Positions 36,370 to 50,709 of a stretch of DNA of 64,000 nt are shown piece after piece; position 1 is the stretch's first letter, and the number at the start of each line of letters is the position of its first letter. The notes under the pieces were generated by a model. That model did not search any database and had not been told where the DNA came from. It saw only the letters and a list, made by a program, of their open reading frames with translations. Location of the stretch: assembly GCA_018240595.1 (NCBI GenBank), contig JAFEFL010000057.1, forward strand, positions 1 to 64,000. Direction: 5' to 3'. The position numbers were made by a program, and so were the translations under genes. The DNA is from Pseudomonadota bacterium (GTDB taxonomy: Bacteria > Pseudomonadota > Alphaproteobacteria > Rhizobiales > Xanthobacteraceae).

Positions 36370-36567
36370 TTACTTCGCCTCTTCGACGATCCGCACCAGG
36401 TGCGGCAGCTTGCGGATCATGCCGTGCGTTTGCGGCGTGTCCGGCAGCTCCTTGACGCGGCCGACCTTGTTGAGGCCGAGACCGATCAGGGTCTGACGCT
36501 GGTCGAAGTGGCAGCGCAGCGGGCTGGCGATCTGCTGCACCTTGATGGTCTTTTTCGCGGTGGCCAT
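36370..36567 (-). CDS. rpmD: 50S ribosomal protein L30
   Basis: 65 residues. [40 protein letters not shown] and [16 protein letters not shown] cover the whole L30 fold. 51 bp separate it from rplO and 16 bp from rpsE. Confidence 0.96.
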   Translation of the reverse strand: MATAKKTIKVQQIASPLRCHFDQRQTLIGLGLNKVGRVKELPDTPQTHGMIRKLPHLVRIVEEAK

Positions 36568-36583
36568 GGCCTATTCCTTCCGA

Positions 36584-37156
36584 TCAGTCGGCCGCGACTT
36601 CGTCGGCGCCTTCGCGGCGGCGCGCCTGCAAGGCCGAAACCTTGAGGTTGCGACGGCCGGCGACGGAGCGCGGCGAGTCCTGGTGCTTGAGCGCATCGAA
36701 GGTCGCGCGCACGACGTTGTAGGGGTTCGACGAGCCGATCGACTTCGCCACGATGTCCTGCATGCCGAGGGTCTCGAACACGGCGCGCATCGGGCCGCCG
36801 GCGATGATGCCGGTGCCGGGAGGCGCCGCGCGCAGATAGACCTTGCCGGCGCCGTGGCGGCCGAACACGTCATGGTGCAGCGTGCGACCTTCGCGCAGCG
36901 CGACGCGTGTCAGCGAGCGCTTGGCGGCATCGGTCGCCTTGCGGATCGCTTCCGGCACTTCGCGCGCCTTGCCGTGACCGAAGCCGACGCGGCCCTTCTG
37001 GTCGCCGACGACGACAAGCGCCGCGAAACCGAAGCGCTTGCCGCCCTTCACGACCTTGGCGACGCGATTGATGTGCACCAGCTTGTCGGTGAACTCGCTA
37101 TCGCGCTCTTCACGACCGTGGCCACGCTCGCGATCTCTGCGGGGTTCTTGTGCCAT
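36584..37156 (-). CDS. rpsE: 30S ribosomal protein S5
   Basis: 190 residues, somewhat longer than E. coli S5 (167), with an N-terminal charged segment [20 protein letters not shown]. The S5 dsRBD-like domain reads [20 protein letters not shown] and the second domain [21 protein letters not shown]5 shapes decoding accuracy; spectinomycin-resistance positions lie in VKGGKRFGF, which looks wild type. Confidence 0.97.
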   Translation of the reverse strand: MAQEPRRDRERGHGREERDSEFTDKLVHINRVAKVVKGGKRFGFAALVVVGDQKGRVGFGHGKAREVPEAIRKATDAAKRSLTRVALREGRTLHHDVFGRHGAGKVYLRAAPPGTGIIAGGPMRAVFETLGMQDIVAKSIGSSNPYNVVRATFDALKHQDSPRSVAGRRNLKVSALQARRREGADEVAAD

Positions 37157-37187
37157 CTAATAAATCCGTTCGTCTGTACGAATGCGT

Positions 37188-37550
37188 TTAGAAGTTGAGC
37201 CCGCCCTCGCGGGCGGCTTCAGCCAGGGCCTTGATGCGGCCGTGATAAATGTAGCCGCCGCGATCGAACACGACGTCCTTGATGCCCTGCTTCTTGGCAC
37301 GCTCGGCGATCAGCTTGCCGATCTGCTTGGCGGCCTCGATGTTGGCACCGGTCTTCAGGCTGCCGCGCAGATCCTTCTCGAGGGTCGAGGCGGACGCGAC
37401 GGTCACGCCCTTCTCGTCATCGATGAGCTGCACGTGCATATGCTTCGACGAGCGGAACACCGAGAGGCGCGCGCGCCCGGCGGCGACCTGCTTGATCTTG
37501 CGCCGAACCGACGCCGTCCGCCGCGCGGTCCGGACATTAGCTTTCGACAT
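37188..37550 (-). CDS. rplR: 50S ribosomal protein L18
   Basis: 120 residues. [40 protein letters not shown] and [20 protein letters not shown], then [10 protein letters not shown], are diagnostic. It is the 5S rRNA-binding protein, assembled with L5 and L25. 12 bp after rplF. Confidence 0.97.
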   Translation of the reverse strand: MSKANVRTARRTASVRRKIKQVAAGRARLSVFRSSKHMHVQLIDDEKGVTVASASTLEKDLRGSLKTGANIEAAKQIGKLIAERAKKQGIKDVVFDRGGYIYHGRIKALAEAAREGGLNF

Positions 37551-37562
37551 GGCTCGAGCCCT

Positions 37563-38096
37563 TTACTTCTTCTTGCCTTCCTTGCGGAAGATGAATTCAC
37601 CGGCGTACTTGACGCCCTTGCCCTTGTACGGTTCCGGACCGCGGAAGCCGCGGATCTCGGCGGCGACCTGGCCGACGACCTGCTTGTCGATGCCGGTGAT
37701 CACGATTTCCGTCGGCTTCGGCGTCGCGATCGCGATGCCGGCCGGGATCGGGAAGACGACATCGTGCGAGTAGCCGAGCTGCAGCTGCAGGTTCTTGCCC
37801 TGCACCGCGGCGCGGTAACCAACGCCGTTGATCTCGAGCTTCTCTTCGAAGCCCTTCGACACGCCGACCATCAGGTTCGACACGAGCGTACGCGCGGTGC
37901 CGTACATCGAGCGCGAGCGCTTGGTTTCGTTGCGCGGCGCGACCTTGATGGCGCCTTTGTCCATCGCGACCGTCACGTCATCGGGCAGCGCAAGCTGCAG
38001 GGCACCCTTCGCGCCCTTCACCTTGACGGTCTGGCCTTCGACGCTGGCGGTGACGCCAGACGGAACAGCGACCGGTTTTTTGCCAATACGAGACAT
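37563..38096 (-). CDS. rplF: 50S ribosomal protein L6
   Basis: 177 residues. [60 protein letters not shown] and [20 protein letters not shown] are conserved. It binds near the sarcin-ricin loop. Its ATG shares one base with the rpsH stop. Confidence 0.97.
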   Translation of the reverse strand: MSRIGKKPVAVPSGVTASVEGQTVKVKGAKGALQLALPDDVTVAMDKGAIKVAPRNETKRSRSMYGTARTLVSNLMVGVSKGFEEKLEINGVGYRAAVQGKNLQLQLGYSHDVVFPIPAGIAIATPKPTEIVITGIDKQVVGQVAAEIRGFRGPEPYKGKGVKYAGEFIFRKEGKKK

Positions 38097-38491
38097 CAGA
38101 ACACCGTGCAGAGAATTTCGCCGCCGACATTGGCGTCGCGAGCGGCATGGTCGGCCATGACGCCCTTCGGCGTCGAGACGATGGCCACGCCGAGGCCGTT
38201 GTTGATACGCGGCAGGTTCTTGACCGACGCGTAGACGCGGCGGCCAGGCTTCGAGACGCGCTCGATTTCGCGGATCACCGGCTCGCCATCGAAGTACTTG
38301 AGTTCGATTTCGAGCTCGCTGCGGCCGTTGGCATGCGCCACGACGGCATAGCCGCGGACATAGCCTTCCGCCTTGAGCACTTCGGCAACGCGCTCGCGCT
38401 GCTTGGAGCCCGGCATCGAGACCTTGGACTTGGCCCGCATCTGCGCATTGCGGATGCGTGTGATCATATCGCCGATCGGATCGTTCACCAT
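38096..38491 (-). CDS. rpsH: 30S ribosomal protein S8
   Basis: 131 residues. [40 protein letters not shown] and [20 protein letters not shown] are S8. In E. coli S8 represses the spc operon by binding rplE mRNA; whether that site exists here was not determined. The end TVF overlaps the rplF start by one base. Confidence 0.98.
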   Translation of the reverse strand: MVNDPIGDMITRIRNAQMRAKSKVSMPGSKQRERVAEVLKAEGYVRGYAVVAHANGRSELEIELKYFDGEPVIREIERVSKPGRRVYASVKNLPRINNGLGVAIVSTPKGVMADHAARDANVGGEILCTVF

Positions 38492-38501
38492 CTCGGCCCC
38501 C

Positions 38502-38807
38502 TTACCAGCTCGACTTCACGAGGCCCGGGATCAGGCCCTTGTTGCCGAGGTCGCGGAGCGCGATACGGCTCAGTTTATGCTTGCGGTAGAACGCGTGCGG
38601 ACGACCGGTCAGCTCGCAGCGGTTATGGATGCGCACCTTCGCCGAATTGCGCGGCAGCTCCGCGAGCTTGAGGGTCGCGGCAAAGCGCTCCTCCATCGGC
38701 AGCTCCTTGTTCTGCACGATCGCCTTCAGGCGCGCGCGGCGCGGCCCGAATTTCTTCGCCATTCTGCGCCGGCGCTTGTTCTTCTCGACCGAACTCGTCT
38801 TAGCCAT
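38502..38807 (-). CDS. rpsN: 30S ribosomal protein S14 (zinc-free form)
   Basis: 101 residues. The long C-minus type of S14: [40 protein letters not shown] and [20 protein letters not shown]. It lacks the CxxC zinc pairs of the short form. 10 bp before rpsH. Confidence 0.97.
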   Translation of the reverse strand: MAKTSSVEKNKRRRRMAKKFGPRRARLKAIVQNKELPMEERFAATLKLAELPRNSAKVRIHNRCELTGRPHAFYRKHKLSRIALRDLGNKGLIPGLVKSSW

Positions 38808-38856
38808 CTAAGTCTGCTCCTTGCGGTTCCGCGTATGAGAGGACGTTAATCGTCCC

Positions 38857-39510
38857 TCACTGCCGGAACGGGAAGTTGAATGCCGCGAGCAACGCGCGCG
38901 CTTCGTCGTCGTTACGCGCGGTGGTGCACACGGTGATGTCCATGCCCCAGGTATCGGTGACCTTGTCGAAGTCGATTTCCGGGAACACGGTGTATTCCTT
39001 GATGCCAAGGCTGTAGTTGCCCATGCCATCGAAGCTCTTCGGGTTGAGGCCGCGGAAGTCGCGGATACGCGGCAGCGCGATGTTCACCAGGCGGTCGATG
39101 AAGTCGTACATCTTCGCCTTGCGCAGCGTGACCTTACAGCCGATCGCCTGGCCGTCGCGCAGCTTGTAGTTCGCGATCGACTTGCGCGAGCGCGTGACGA
39201 CCGGCTTCTGACCGGCGATCAGCGCCAGATCCGCGGCGGCGTTTTCGACCTTCTTGCGGTCCGCGACACCCTCGCCGATGCCCATGTTGAGCACGACCTT
39301 GGTGATCTGCGGGATCTGCATCGGGTTCTTGTAGCCGAACTCCTTCGACATCTTCTCACGCACGACCTTGTCGTAGTGCGTGCGCAGACGCGCGGTGTAG
39401 TCCGACGGCGCCTTGGCCTTCTTGGCCTTCGGTGCTTCGTCGCCGGCTGGCTTGGCCGGCTTGGCGGCGGCCTTCGGCTTCTTGGGTTGTTCAGTCTGAG
39501 TATCAGCCAT
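38857..39510 (-). CDS. rplE: 50S ribosomal protein L5 with N-terminal Lys/Ala/Pro-rich extension
   Basis: 217 residues, compared with about 179-186 for most L5. The conserved protein begins at [20 protein letters not shown] and continues with [60 protein letters not shown] and [19 protein letters not shown]. Residues 2-38 are low complexity ([20 protein letters not shown]). ATG at 39510 overlaps the rplX stop by 8 bp. No later ATG precedes the core, so the extension is probably real. Confidence 0.95.
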   Translation of the reverse strand: MADTQTEQPKKPKAAAKPAKPAGDEAPKAKKAKAPSDYTARLRTHYDKVVREKMSKEFGYKNPMQIPQITKVVLNMGIGEGVADRKKVENAAADLALIAGQKPVVTRSRKSIANYKLRDGQAIGCKVTLRKAKMYDFIDRLVNIALPRIRDFRGLNPKSFDGMGNYSLGIKEYTVFPEIDFDKVTDTWGMDITVCTTARNDDEARALLAAFNFPFRQ

Positions 39511-39829
39511 CGATTTCCGCTCCCGAGCGCTTGGCGACCCGCACTTTCTTGCGGTCGGCGCCCTCGCCGATGAATTTGAAACCAACCCGGGTCGGCTTAC
39601 CGTCCTTCGGGTCCGCGATCGCGAGGTTCGAAAGATCGACCGCGCTCTCCTTGGAGATGATGCCGCCCTGGCTCTGCGCGGTCTGGCGCTGGTGGCGCTT
39701 GACCATCGCGACGCCGCGCACGAGCGCGCGGTTCTCGCCGGGACGTACCTCGATCACCTCGCCGGTGCGACCCTTGTCGCGGCCGGTGAGCACGACCACC
39801 TTGTCGCCTTTACGGATCTTGGCAGCCAT
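39503..39829 (-). CDS. rplX: 50S ribosomal protein L24
   Basis: 108 residues. [40 protein letters not shown] and [20 protein letters not shown] contain the KOW motif. It initiates 50S assembly near the tunnel exit. The ATG at 39829 overlaps the rplN stop (TGATG), so a preceding GTG is not needed. Confidence 0.97.
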   Translation of the reverse strand: MAAKIRKGDKVVVLTGRDKGRTGEVIEVRPGENRALVRGVAMVKRHQRQTAQSQGGIISKESAVDLSNLAIADPKDGKPTRVGFKFIGEGADRKKVRVAKRSGAEIDG

Positions 39830-40197
39830 CACAGCACCTCCGGGGCGAGCGAGAGAATCTTCATGTGGTTCTTGGCGCGCAGCTCGCGCGGCACCGGCCC
39901 GAAGATACGGGTGCCGACCGGCTCCGACTGGGCGTTGATCAGCACCGCGGCATTGCGGTCAAAGCGGATCACCGAACCATCGGCACGCTTGATGTCCTTG
40001 CGGATGCGCACGACGACGGCCTTCATGACCTCGCCCTTCTTCACGCGCCCGCGCGGGATCGCTTCCTTCACCGAGACGACGATGACGTCGCCGATGGTGG
40101 CGTACTTACGCTTCGATCCGCCGAGCACCTTGATGCACATGACGCGGCGCGCGCCGGAATTATCGGCAACGTCCAGGTTGGTTTGCATCTGAATCAT
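39829..40197 (-). CDS. rplN: 50S ribosomal protein L14
   Basis: 122 residues, exactly the usual size. [40 protein letters not shown] and [20 protein letters not shown], then [14 protein letters not shown]. It forms intersubunit bridge B5/B8. It starts the spc section; 97 bp lie between it and rpsQ. Confidence 0.98.
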   Translation of the reverse strand: MIQMQTNLDVADNSGARRVMCIKVLGGSKRKYATIGDVIVVSVKEAIPRGRVKKGEVMKAVVVRIRKDIKRADGSVIRFDRNAAVLINAQSEPVGTRIFGPVPRELRAKNHMKILSLAPEVL

Positions 40198-40294
40198 GAT
40201 GCGGCTCTCATTCCTTGCGGGCGGGCGGCTTGACTGCCGCGGACGCCGTTAAACTTGTTCGTCTCTCATCGACGAAGCGCCGGAGCGCTTCGCC

Positions 40295-40543
40295 TCAAAC
40301 CTTGGCGCGCTTCTCGCCGCGGATCACTTCCCAGCACTTGAGCTTGGACAGCGGACGGCGCTCTTCGATCCACACCTTGTCGCCGACCTTGAACTCGTTC
40401 TTCTCGTCGTGCGCATGGTACTTCTTCGAACGGCGAACGACTTTGCCCATGGTCGGGTGGGCAAAGCGCCGGTCGACCTGCACGACAATGGTCTTGGCCT
40501 GCTTGTCGCTGACGACGACACCCTGAAGGGTACGCTTCGGCAT
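40295..40543 (-). CDS. rpsQ: 30S ribosomal protein S17
   Basis: 82 residues. [40 protein letters not shown] and [20 protein letters not shown], then [11 protein letters not shown]. It binds helix 11 of 16S rRNA. ATG at 40543, 10 bp after rpmC. Last gene of the S10 operon. Confidence 0.97.
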   Translation of the reverse strand: MPKRTLQGVVVSDKQAKTIVVQVDRRFAHPTMGKVVRRSKKYHAHDEKNEFKVGDKVWIEERRPLSKLKCWEVIRGEKRAKV

Positions 40544-40553
40544 CTTTGACCCC

Positions 40554-40886
40554 TTACTTCTTCTTAGTCTTGTTCGACTTGTGCGCGATCGCACGAGCCG
40601 GTTCACGCGCCGGCGACGGACGCGACGCCTTCAGGCGGCGCGACTTCGCGGCGGGTTTGGCGGACTTCGTCGCCTCGGCCTTGACGGCCGGAGCGTCGCC
40701 CGCCCGCTTCTGCGCGGCGATCGTCTTCAGCCGCGCGATGTCGCGGCGGATGACGCGCACGCGCGCGGTGTTCTCGAGCTGCCCGGTGGCCCGCTGAAAG
40801 CGCAGATTGAACTGCTCCTTCTTGAGCTTGAGCACCTCGTCATCGATCTGGTCGAGCGTCATCGCTCGGGCGTCGGCGGATTTCAT
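40554..40886 (-). CDS. rpmC: 50S ribosomal protein L29 with long basic C-terminal tail
   Basis: 110 residues where L29 usually has about 65. Residues 1-65 are ordinary L29 ([54 protein letters not shown]). The remaining 45 are Ala/Lys/Arg/Pro-rich ([20 protein letters not shown], then [20 protein letters not shown] and NKTKKK). L29 sits at the tunnel exit beside L23, where SRP and trigger factor bind. ATG at 40886 has GAG 10 bp upstream; GTG at 40895 is a weaker alternative. Confidence 0.93.
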   Translation of the reverse strand: MKSADARAMTLDQIDDEVLKLKKEQFNLRFQRATGQLENTARVRVIRRDIARLKTIAAQKRAGDAPAVKAEATKSAKPAAKSRRLKASRPSPAREPARAIAHKSNKTKKK

Positions 40887-40891
40887 GGTCG

Positions 40892-41305
40892 TCACTCGGC
40901 GATGCGTTCGATGAATCGGGTCTTGACCGGCAGCTTGGCGGCCGCGAGCGTCAAGGCTTCCTTGGCGATGGCCTGGCTGATGCCGTCGACTTCGAACAGG
41001 ATCTTGCCCGGCTTGACGCGCACGACCCAGAGTTCGGGCGAGCCCTTGCCTTTGCCCATGCGGACTTCGATCGGCTTCTTCGACACAGGCACGTCCGGAT
41101 AAACGCGGATCCAGACGCGGCCGGCGCGCTTCATGAAGCGGGTCAAGGCGCGGCGCGCGGCTTCGATCTGGCGCGCGGTGACGCGCTCCGGTTCGAGGGC
41201 CTTGAGGCCGAACTGGCCGAACGCCAGGGTGGCGCCCGACGAGGCGACGCCGTGGATGCGGCCCTTGAACGCCTTGCGGAACTTGGTTTTCTTCGGTTGC
41301 AGCAT
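40892..41305 (-). CDS. rplP: 50S ribosomal protein L16
   Basis: 137 residues. [60 protein letters not shown] and [21 protein letters not shown]16 organises the A-site tRNA elbow region. 12 bp after rpsC, 5 bp before rpmC. Confidence 0.98.
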   Translation of the reverse strand: MLQPKKTKFRKAFKGRIHGVASSGATLAFGQFGLKALEPERVTARQIEAARRALTRFMKRAGRVWIRVYPDVPVSKKPIEVRMGKGKGSPELWVVRVKPGKILFEVDGISQAIAKEALTLAAAKLPVKTRFIERIAE

Positions 41306-41317
41306 GACTTTATCTCG

Positions 41318-42019
41318 TTACGCGTTTTCGCGGCGCGACGGACGGCCGGAATCGCCTTCGGCGAGCTTCTTGTCCTGCGCCATCGGATCGTGCTCGAGGA
41401 TTTCGCCCTTGAAGATCCAGACCTTGACGCCGCAGGTGCCGAACGTCGTGAAAGCGGTGGCAACGCCGTAATCGACGTCGGCGCGCAGCGTGTGCAGCGG
41501 CACACGGCCTTCGCGGTACCACTCCATGCGCGCGATTTCCGAACCGCCGAGACGGCCCGAGCAGTTGATGCGGATGCCCTCGGCGCCGAGACGCATCGCC
41601 GACTGCACGGCGCGCTTCATGGCGCGGCGGAACGCGACGCGGCGCTCGAGCTGCTGCGCGATCGATTCGGCAACCAGCTGCGCGTCGAGCTCCGGCTTGC
41701 GGATTTCGACGATGTTGATGACGACATCGCTGTCGGTCAGCTTCGAAACGGTCTTGCGCAGCTTCTCGATGTCGGCGCCCTTCTTGCCGATCACCACGCC
41801 CGGACGGGCCGAGTGAACGGTGACGCGGCACTTCTTGTGCGGGCGCTCGATGATGATCTTGGAAACGGCGGCCTGCTTCAGCTCCTTCATCAGAGCTTCG
41901 CGGATCTTGATGTCCTCGTGCAGCAGCGTGCCGTACTCGGTCTTGTTGGCGAACCAGCGCGAATCCCAGGTGCGGTTGATGCCGAGGCGCAGACCGATCG
42001 GATTGATTTTTTGACCCAC
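41318..42019 (-). CDS. rpsC: 30S ribosomal protein S3
   Basis: 233 residues. [40 protein letters not shown] (KH domain) and [20 protein letters not shown], then [20 protein letters not shown]. It forms the mRNA entry helicase with S4 and S5. The start is GTG at 42019, the conserved beginning, with GAGGAGG 7 bp upstream. Confidence 0.98.
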   Translation of the reverse strand: MGQKINPIGLRLGINRTWDSRWFANKTEYGTLLHEDIKIREALMKELKQAAVSKIIIERPHKKCRVTVHSARPGVVIGKKGADIEKLRKTVSKLTDSDVVINIVEIRKPELDAQLVAESIAQQLERRVAFRRAMKRAVQSAMRLGAEGIRINCSGRLGGSEIARMEWYREGRVPLHTLRADVDYGVATAFTTFGTCGVKVWIFKGEILEHDPMAQDKKLAEGDSGRPSRRENA

Positions 42020-42030
42020 TGAAAGCCTCC

Positions 42031-42417
42031 TCAGGCTTCGGCCGCGGCTTCGACCTGACGAACGACGATCGTCAGATGCGAAAACGGCTTCAGAATTTGA
42101 CCGACACGGCCGCGGCCGCGCGGGGAAAACCGCTTCATCACCAGCGACTTTCCGACGTGAGCCTCGGCGACGATGAGATCGTCGACGTCGAGGTCGTGAT
42201 TGTTCTCGGCGTTGGCGATCGCCGACTCCAGACACTTGCGCACATCCTTGGCGATGCGCTTGCGCGAGAATTCGAGGTCCGCCAGCGCGCCGGCGACCTT
42301 CTTGCCGCGGATCATCTGCGCGACGAGATTGAGCTTCTGCGGCGAGATCCGGATGTTCCGGGTGACCGCCTTGGCTTCGTTGTTCGGGAGATCCCGATCG
42401 CGTGAACGCTTGCCCAT
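42031..42417 (-). CDS. rplV: 50S ribosomal protein L22
   Basis: 128 residues. [40 protein letters not shown] and [20 protein letters not shown]. Its beta-hairpin lines the exit tunnel; the macrolide-relevant loop [11 protein letters not shown] looks normal. ATG at 42417. Confidence 0.97.
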   Translation of the reverse strand: MGKRSRDRDLPNNEAKAVTRNIRISPQKLNLVAQMIRGKKVAGALADLEFSRKRIAKDVRKCLESAIANAENNHDLDVDDLIVAEAHVGKSLVMKRFSPRGRGRVGQILKPFSHLTIVVRQVEAAAEA

Positions 42418-42427
42418 TTCTCTATCC

Positions 42428-42706
42428 TCAGGCCTTCTTCGCCTTGCGGTCGGCGCTGTGGCCGTGGAACGTGCGGCTCGGCGAGAACTCACCGAACTTG
42501 TGGCCAACCATTTCTTCCGTGACCATCACCGGCACGTGCTTCTGGCCGTTGTAGACGGTGAAGTGCAGGCCGACGAATTGCGGCAGGATGGTCGAGCGCC
42601 GGCTCCAGATCTTGATCATGTCGTGGCGGCCGGACGCGCGCGCGGCTTCCGCTTTCTTGAGCAGAAAGCCGTCAACGAACGGGCCTTTCCAGGCTGAACG
42701 GGTCAT
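42428..42706 (-). CDS. rpsS: 30S ribosomal protein S19
   Basis: 92 residues. [40 protein letters not shown] and [20 protein letters not shown], then [12 protein letters not shown]. It is a head protein contacting S13. 10-11 bp to each neighbour. Confidence 0.98.
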   Translation of the reverse strand: MTRSAWKGPFVDGFLLKKAEAARASGRHDMIKIWSRRSTILPQFVGLHFTVYNGQKHVPVMVTEEMVGHKFGEFSPSRTFHGHSADRKAKKA

Positions 42707-42717
42707 CGCTGCAAATC

Positions 42718-43551
<834 letters not shown>

Positions 43552-43561
43552 CGCCGACCTC

Positions 43562-43861
43562 TTACAGACCCGTGGTCACGTCGATGCGGTGGCCCTCTTC
43601 GAGGGTCACGACCGCGCGCTTCACGTCGGACTGCTGTCCGAGCTTGTTCTTGAACGCCTTGATCTTGCCCTGACGGACAAGCGTATTGACGCTCTTGACC
43701 TTCACGTCGAACAGCTTCTCGACCGCTTCCTTGATCTGCGGCTTGGTCGCGTTGCGACGAACCTTGAAGGTCACCTTGTTGAACTCCGACGCCATGGTCG
43801 CCTTTTCGGTGATCACGGGGGAGACGATGACGTCGTAATGACGAGTGTCGCTGGTGCTCAT
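43562..43861 (-). CDS. rplW: 50S ribosomal protein L23
   Basis: 99 residues. [40 protein letters not shown] and [20 protein letters not shown]. It docks trigger factor and SRP at the tunnel exit beside L29. Its start overlaps the rplD stop by 4 bp. Confidence 0.98.
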   Translation of the reverse strand: MSTSDTRHYDVIVSPVITEKATMASEFNKVTFKVRRNATKPQIKEAVEKLFDVKVKSVNTLVRQGKIKAFKNKLGQQSDVKRAVVTLEEGHRIDVTTGL

Positions 43862-44478
43862 TTGAACCGCGCCTCCAGCGCGTCGACCGCCGCCTTGGTG
43901 AGGACGAGAGTCTTACGCCGCATGATGTCGTAGACGTTGATGCCCTGGATCGGCAGCACGTCGATGTTCGGGATGTTGCGCGCCGCGATCGCGAAGTTCG
44001 CCTCGAGCTCGGCACCGTCGATGATCAGCGCGTTGGCCAGCGACATCTTGCCGAACTGCGTGGCAAGCGCCTTGGTCTTGGCTTCGTTCAGCGAGGCCTT
44101 GTCGACGACGACGATCGCGCCGTCCTTGGCCTTCGACGACAGAGCGTGCTTGAGCGCGAGCGCGCGCACTTTCTTCGGCAGGTCGATGGCATGGCTGCGA
44201 ACGACCGGACCGAAGGCGCGACCGCCGCCGCGGAACTGCGGCACGCGGGCCGAGCCGTGGCGGGCGCCGCCGGTGCCCTTCTGAGCGTACATCTTCTTGC
44301 CGGTGCGCCAGACCTCGGAACGATCCTTGGTCTTGTGGGTGCCGCGCTGACGGCGCGCGAGCTGCCAGTTGACGCAGCGCTGGATGATGTCGGCACGCGG
44401 CTCGAGACCGAAGATCTCGTCCGACAGCTTCACCGAGCCGGCTTCCTTGCCTTCGAAAGTGGTGATCTTCATGTCCAT
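43858..44478 (-). CDS. rplD: 50S ribosomal protein L4
   Basis: 206 residues. [40 protein letters not shown] and [20 protein letters not shown]. The extended loop reaches the exit tunnel. In E. coli L4 also represses the S10 operon through its leader. ATG at 44478 with GGAGG 9 bp upstream; ATG at 44472 is an alternative. 1 bp from rplC. Confidence 0.97.
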   Translation of the reverse strand: MDMKITTFEGKEAGSVKLSDEIFGLEPRADIIQRCVNWQLARRQRGTHKTKDRSEVWRTGKKMYAQKGTGGARHGSARVPQFRGGGRAFGPVVRSHAIDLPKKVRALALKHALSSKAKDGAIVVVDKASLNEAKTKALATQFGKMSLANALIIDGAELEANFAIAARNIPNIDVLPIQGINVYDIMRRKTLVLTKAAVDALEARFK

Positions 44479-44479
44479 T

Positions 44480-45208
44480 TTATGCGCCCTCCTTCTCGGG
44501 GGCTTCAGCGGCCGGCGCGTCGGCAGCGGCCTCGGCCAGACGGAACTTGCCCGGCTTGGCGGCGTCCTTCGGCAGCGCTTTCTTCACGGCGTCGCGCACG
44601 GTGATCCAGCCGCCCTTGGCGCCCGGCACCGCGCCGTGGACCATGATCAGGCCACGCTCGACGTCGACCTTGGCGACCTTGAGGTTGAGCGTGGTGACAC
44701 GCTCGACGCCCATGTGGCCAGGCATCTTCTTGTTCTTGAAGGTCTTGCCCGGATCCTGACGGCCGCCGGTCGAACCGATCGAACGGTGCGAGATCGACAC
44801 GCCGTGCGAGGCGCGCAGACCGCCGAAGTTCCAGCGCTTCATACCGCCGGCAAAGCCCTTACCGATGGTGATGCCGGCGACGTCGACGAACTGACCTTCG
44901 ACGAAGTGGTCGGCGGTGATCTCCGCACCCACCGGGATCAGCGCATCATCGCTGACGCGGAATTCCGCCAGCTTGCGCTTCGGCTCGACCTTCGCCTTGG
45001 CGAAGTAGCCGCGATCGGCCTTGCTCATGTTACCGGCGCGACGCGGGCCCGAACCGAGCTGCAGCGCGACGTAACCGTCCTTGTCCTTGGAGCGATGGGC
45101 AACGACCTGGCACTGCGCCAGGCGCAGCACCGTCACCGGCACATGCTCACCACCATCGGTGAACAGCCGGGTCATCCCCATCTTCTGTGCGACGACACCC
45201 GTGCGCAT
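44480..45208 (-). CDS. rplC: 50S ribosomal protein L3
   Basis: 242 residues, with a C-terminal Ala/Glu tail ([17 protein letters not shown]) beyond the E. coli protein. [60 protein letters not shown] and [20 protein letters not shown]. The central loop includes the glutamine methylated by PrmB in others (GGRQDPG). ATG at 45208 with GAGG 10 bp upstream. Confidence 0.97.
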   Translation of the reverse strand: MRTGVVAQKMGMTRLFTDGGEHVPVTVLRLAQCQVVAHRSKDKDGYVALQLGSGPRRAGNMSKADRGYFAKAKVEPKRKLAEFRVSDDALIPVGAEITADHFVEGQFVDVAGITIGKGFAGGMKRWNFGGLRASHGVSISHRSIGSTGGRQDPGKTFKNKKMPGHMGVERVTTLNLKVAKVDVERGLIMVHGAVPGAKGGWITVRDAVKKALPKDAAKPGKFRLAEAAADAPAAEAPEKEGA

Positions 45209-45228
45209 CTTCAATACCTCACCCGGCC

Positions 45229-45537
45229 TTACAGCTTGATCTCGACGTCGACACCCGCGGCGAGGTCGAGCTTCATCAGCGCGTCCACGGTCTGCGGCGT
45301 CGGGTCGACGATGTCCAAGAGGCGCTTGTGCGTGCGCATCTCGAACTGTTCACGGCTCTTCTTGTCGACGTGGGGCGAGCGGTTCACGGTGAACTTCTCG
45401 ATACGCGTCGGCAGTGGAATCGGCCCACGCACCTGCGCGCCGGTGCGCTTGGCGGTGTTGACGATCTCGCGCGTCGACGCATCGAGCACACGATGGTCGA
45501 ACGCCTTGAGCCGGATCCGAATATTCTGGCCGTTCAT
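45229..45537 (-). CDS. rpsJ: 30S ribosomal protein S10 (NusE)
   Basis: 102 residues. [60 protein letters not shown] and [20 protein letters not shown]. It is both a 30S head protein and NusE in antitermination. First gene of the S10 operon; a large palindrome lies 22-43 bp before its ATG. Confidence 0.98.
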   Translation of the reverse strand: MNGQNIRIRLKAFDHRVLDASTREIVNTAKRTGAQVRGPIPLPTRIEKFTVNRSPHVDKKSREQFEMRTHKRLLDIVDPTPQTVDALMKLDLAAGVDVEIKL

Positions 45538-45558
45538 TTGTTTGTCTCTCTGACTGTC

Positions 45559-45580
45559 ATCATCCGTTCAAACGGATGAT
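45559..45580. promoter_or_regulatory. 22-bp perfect palindrome in the rpsJ leader
   Basis: ATCATCCGTT (45559-45568), CA, AACGGATGAT (45571-45580), perfect 10-bp arms. It lies 21 bp before the rpsJ start codon. It may be a dyad operator, or a leader hairpin (the pairing at the centre must open to form a loop) acting on S10 operon expression. Confidence 0.6.
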
Positions 45581-45654
45581 CCAGTATTCGCTACCTGCTC
45601 GTTGTCCCGCCGGACACGGAAAGCAAATCGCCCCGCGCCATCCAGGATTGCTGA

Positions 45655-45679
45655 GCCCCCGCCCTGTTCGGACGGGGGC
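45655..45679 (-). terminator. GC hairpin downstream of tuf
   Basis: GCCCCCG (45655-45661) pairs with CGGGGGC (45673-45679), with two more C-G pairs inside after a mismatch. It starts 13 bp after the tuf stop on the minus strand. There is no U-run, so it is more likely a processing or stability hairpin than an efficient terminator. Confidence 0.4.
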
Positions 45680-45692
45680 CACAGCGACTTGC

Positions 45693-46883
<1,191 letters not shown>

Positions 46884-46924
46884 GGAGCTCTCCGTTCAGA
46901 ACTTTCAGGTTTCTCTCGTCGCCG

Positions 46925-49000
<2,076 letters not shown>

Positions 49001-49033
49001 AAGTAATCTCGTCCTGAATGCGTTTCGACGCCG

Positions 49034-49507
<474 letters not shown>

Positions 49508-49515
49508 TCAGACCC

Positions 49516-49887
49516 TTACTTCGGACGCTTGGCGCCGTACTTCGAACGGCGCTGCTTGCGGTTCTTGACGCCCTGCGTGTCGAGCACGCCGCGCAGGATG
49601 TGATAGCGGACGCCCGGCAAGTCCTTCACGCGGCCGCCGCGGATCATCACCACCGAGTGCTCCTGGAGGTTATGGCCCTCACCCGGGATGTAGCCGATCA
49701 CCTCGAAACCGTTGGTCAGGCGAACCTTGGCCACCTTGCGAAGCGCCGAGTTCGGCTTCTTCGGGGTCGTCGTATAGACGCGGGTGCAAACGCCACGCTT
49801 CTGCGGGGACGCCTGCAGCGCCGGCACCTTGTTGCGCGCCTTGAGCGGGTGGCGGGGGTTCGCAATCAACTGGTTGATCGTCGGCAT
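49516..49887 (-). CDS. rpsL: 30S ribosomal protein S12
   Basis: 123 residues. [20 protein letters not shown] and [20 protein letters not shown], then [20 protein letters not shown]. The lysines of TTPKKPNS (43 region) and RVKDLPG (88 region) are the streptomycin-sensitive wild type. First gene of the str operon, with a long upstream leader. Confidence 0.99.
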   Translation of the reverse strand: MPTINQLIANPRHPLKARNKVPALQASPQKRGVCTRVYTTTPKKPNSALRKVAKVRLTNGFEVIGYIPGEGHNLQEHSVVMIRGGRVKDLPGVRYHILRGVLDTQGVKNRKQRRSKYGAKRPK

Positions 49888-50108
49888 CGTTCGCCTTCGT
49901 TACGTGATGGACCCATCGGGTCCGGAATTAGTTGGGCCGCAAAGCCCGGCATCGGTCTCGTCACGCGGCCCGAAGGCCGCGCGTTCTTCTTCCGTGCGTT
50001 CCCCGCACGCAAAACGAAATCGCGCCATCCGCTTTGAATCAGCGGGGGCGCCTTTCCCGTTCTGACGGCAGCCGGTCGCGTTCAGACGACCAGTACCGCA
50101 CACATGAA

Positions 50109-50125
50109 CTGACAGTGGCTGTCAG
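50109..50125. promoter_or_regulatory. Palindrome CTGACAG-TGG-CTGTCAG in the rpsL leader
   Basis: Perfect 7-3-7 symmetry about 220 bp upstream of the rpsL start codon and about 130 bp downstream of the predicted transcript start. A partial third arm (GACAG) follows at 50127-50131. It could be a protein-binding dyad or an RNA stem of the leader. Confidence 0.35.
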
Positions 50126-50255
50126 CGACAGCGTCTGAGCTTCTTTGATCGAGGCGAAGGCGCCGGAAACCTATGAAAACCGGTTGGATTTTCGAGGGGT
50201 GCCCGGGCGGCCGTTCCGATCAGACGAAGCTCACCGCCTGTCGAAAAGTTGCGCG

Positions 50256-50284
50256 TATGTATCGGCCGGGTCTTCCTAAGTCAA
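50256..50284 (-). promoter_or_regulatory. Candidate str-operon promoter (rpsL)
   Basis: On the minus strand TTGACT (50284-50279), 17-bp spacer, TACATA (50261-50256). It implies a leader of about 360 nt before rpsL. Its -35 overlaps a TCAAGGC/GCCTTGA inverted repeat with a 6-nt loop (50281-50300). Confidence 0.5.
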
Positions 50285-50709
50285 GGCGAAAAAGCCTTGA
50301 AAACAGTGGCTCCGGCGCAGCTTTGCATCGCAGCATGGTTAGCTGACGCATGATATGATTATGCGCTTCGTCGGACGCAAGGCGGCGCCTTTGGCGGCGG
50401 CCTCGCCGCCCCCGAACACGGCGCTGCCGCGGCCTCGATTCTGAGCATAACCATCTGATTTAACTTGATTTTCATCGGATGTAGCCCGCATAGAGCCCGC
50501 CGCCGCGCTCCCGCGTCCGTCCCACACGCGACACCGCGTCGAGATCCGGTACCCGGCTCGGCCATTGGCCGACCCGGCCGCTGCGCAGGCCGGACACGAC
50601 GCACGCGGCGGGCGAGTCGGGGCAGCGGCGAGCCGCGATTCCCTCGAATCGATGAATTTGTCGCCCCGCGAAAATCCAATGCCCGGAATCGGGCCGATTC
50701 TCGCCGGAC

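Larger units (their letters stand above)
49888..50709. other. 822-bp region upstream of rpsL: str leader and promoter, no convincing gene
   Basis: The longest unannotated stretch. The half next to rpsL is the presumed leader and holds a palindrome at 50109-50125. A sigma70-type promoter candidate is at 50256-50284. The other half (50300-50709) is the tail beyond the convergent-in-order cytochrome gene, with GAATCGG-G-CCGATTC (50686-50700) near its stop. Short open frames here have no family features or ribosome binding sites. Confidence 0.5.

Noticed and set aside
50281..50300. TCAAGGC-GAAAAA-GCCTTGA as an intrinsic terminator
   Set aside because: No U-run on either strand and it overlaps a good promoter -35; treated as an inverted repeat only.
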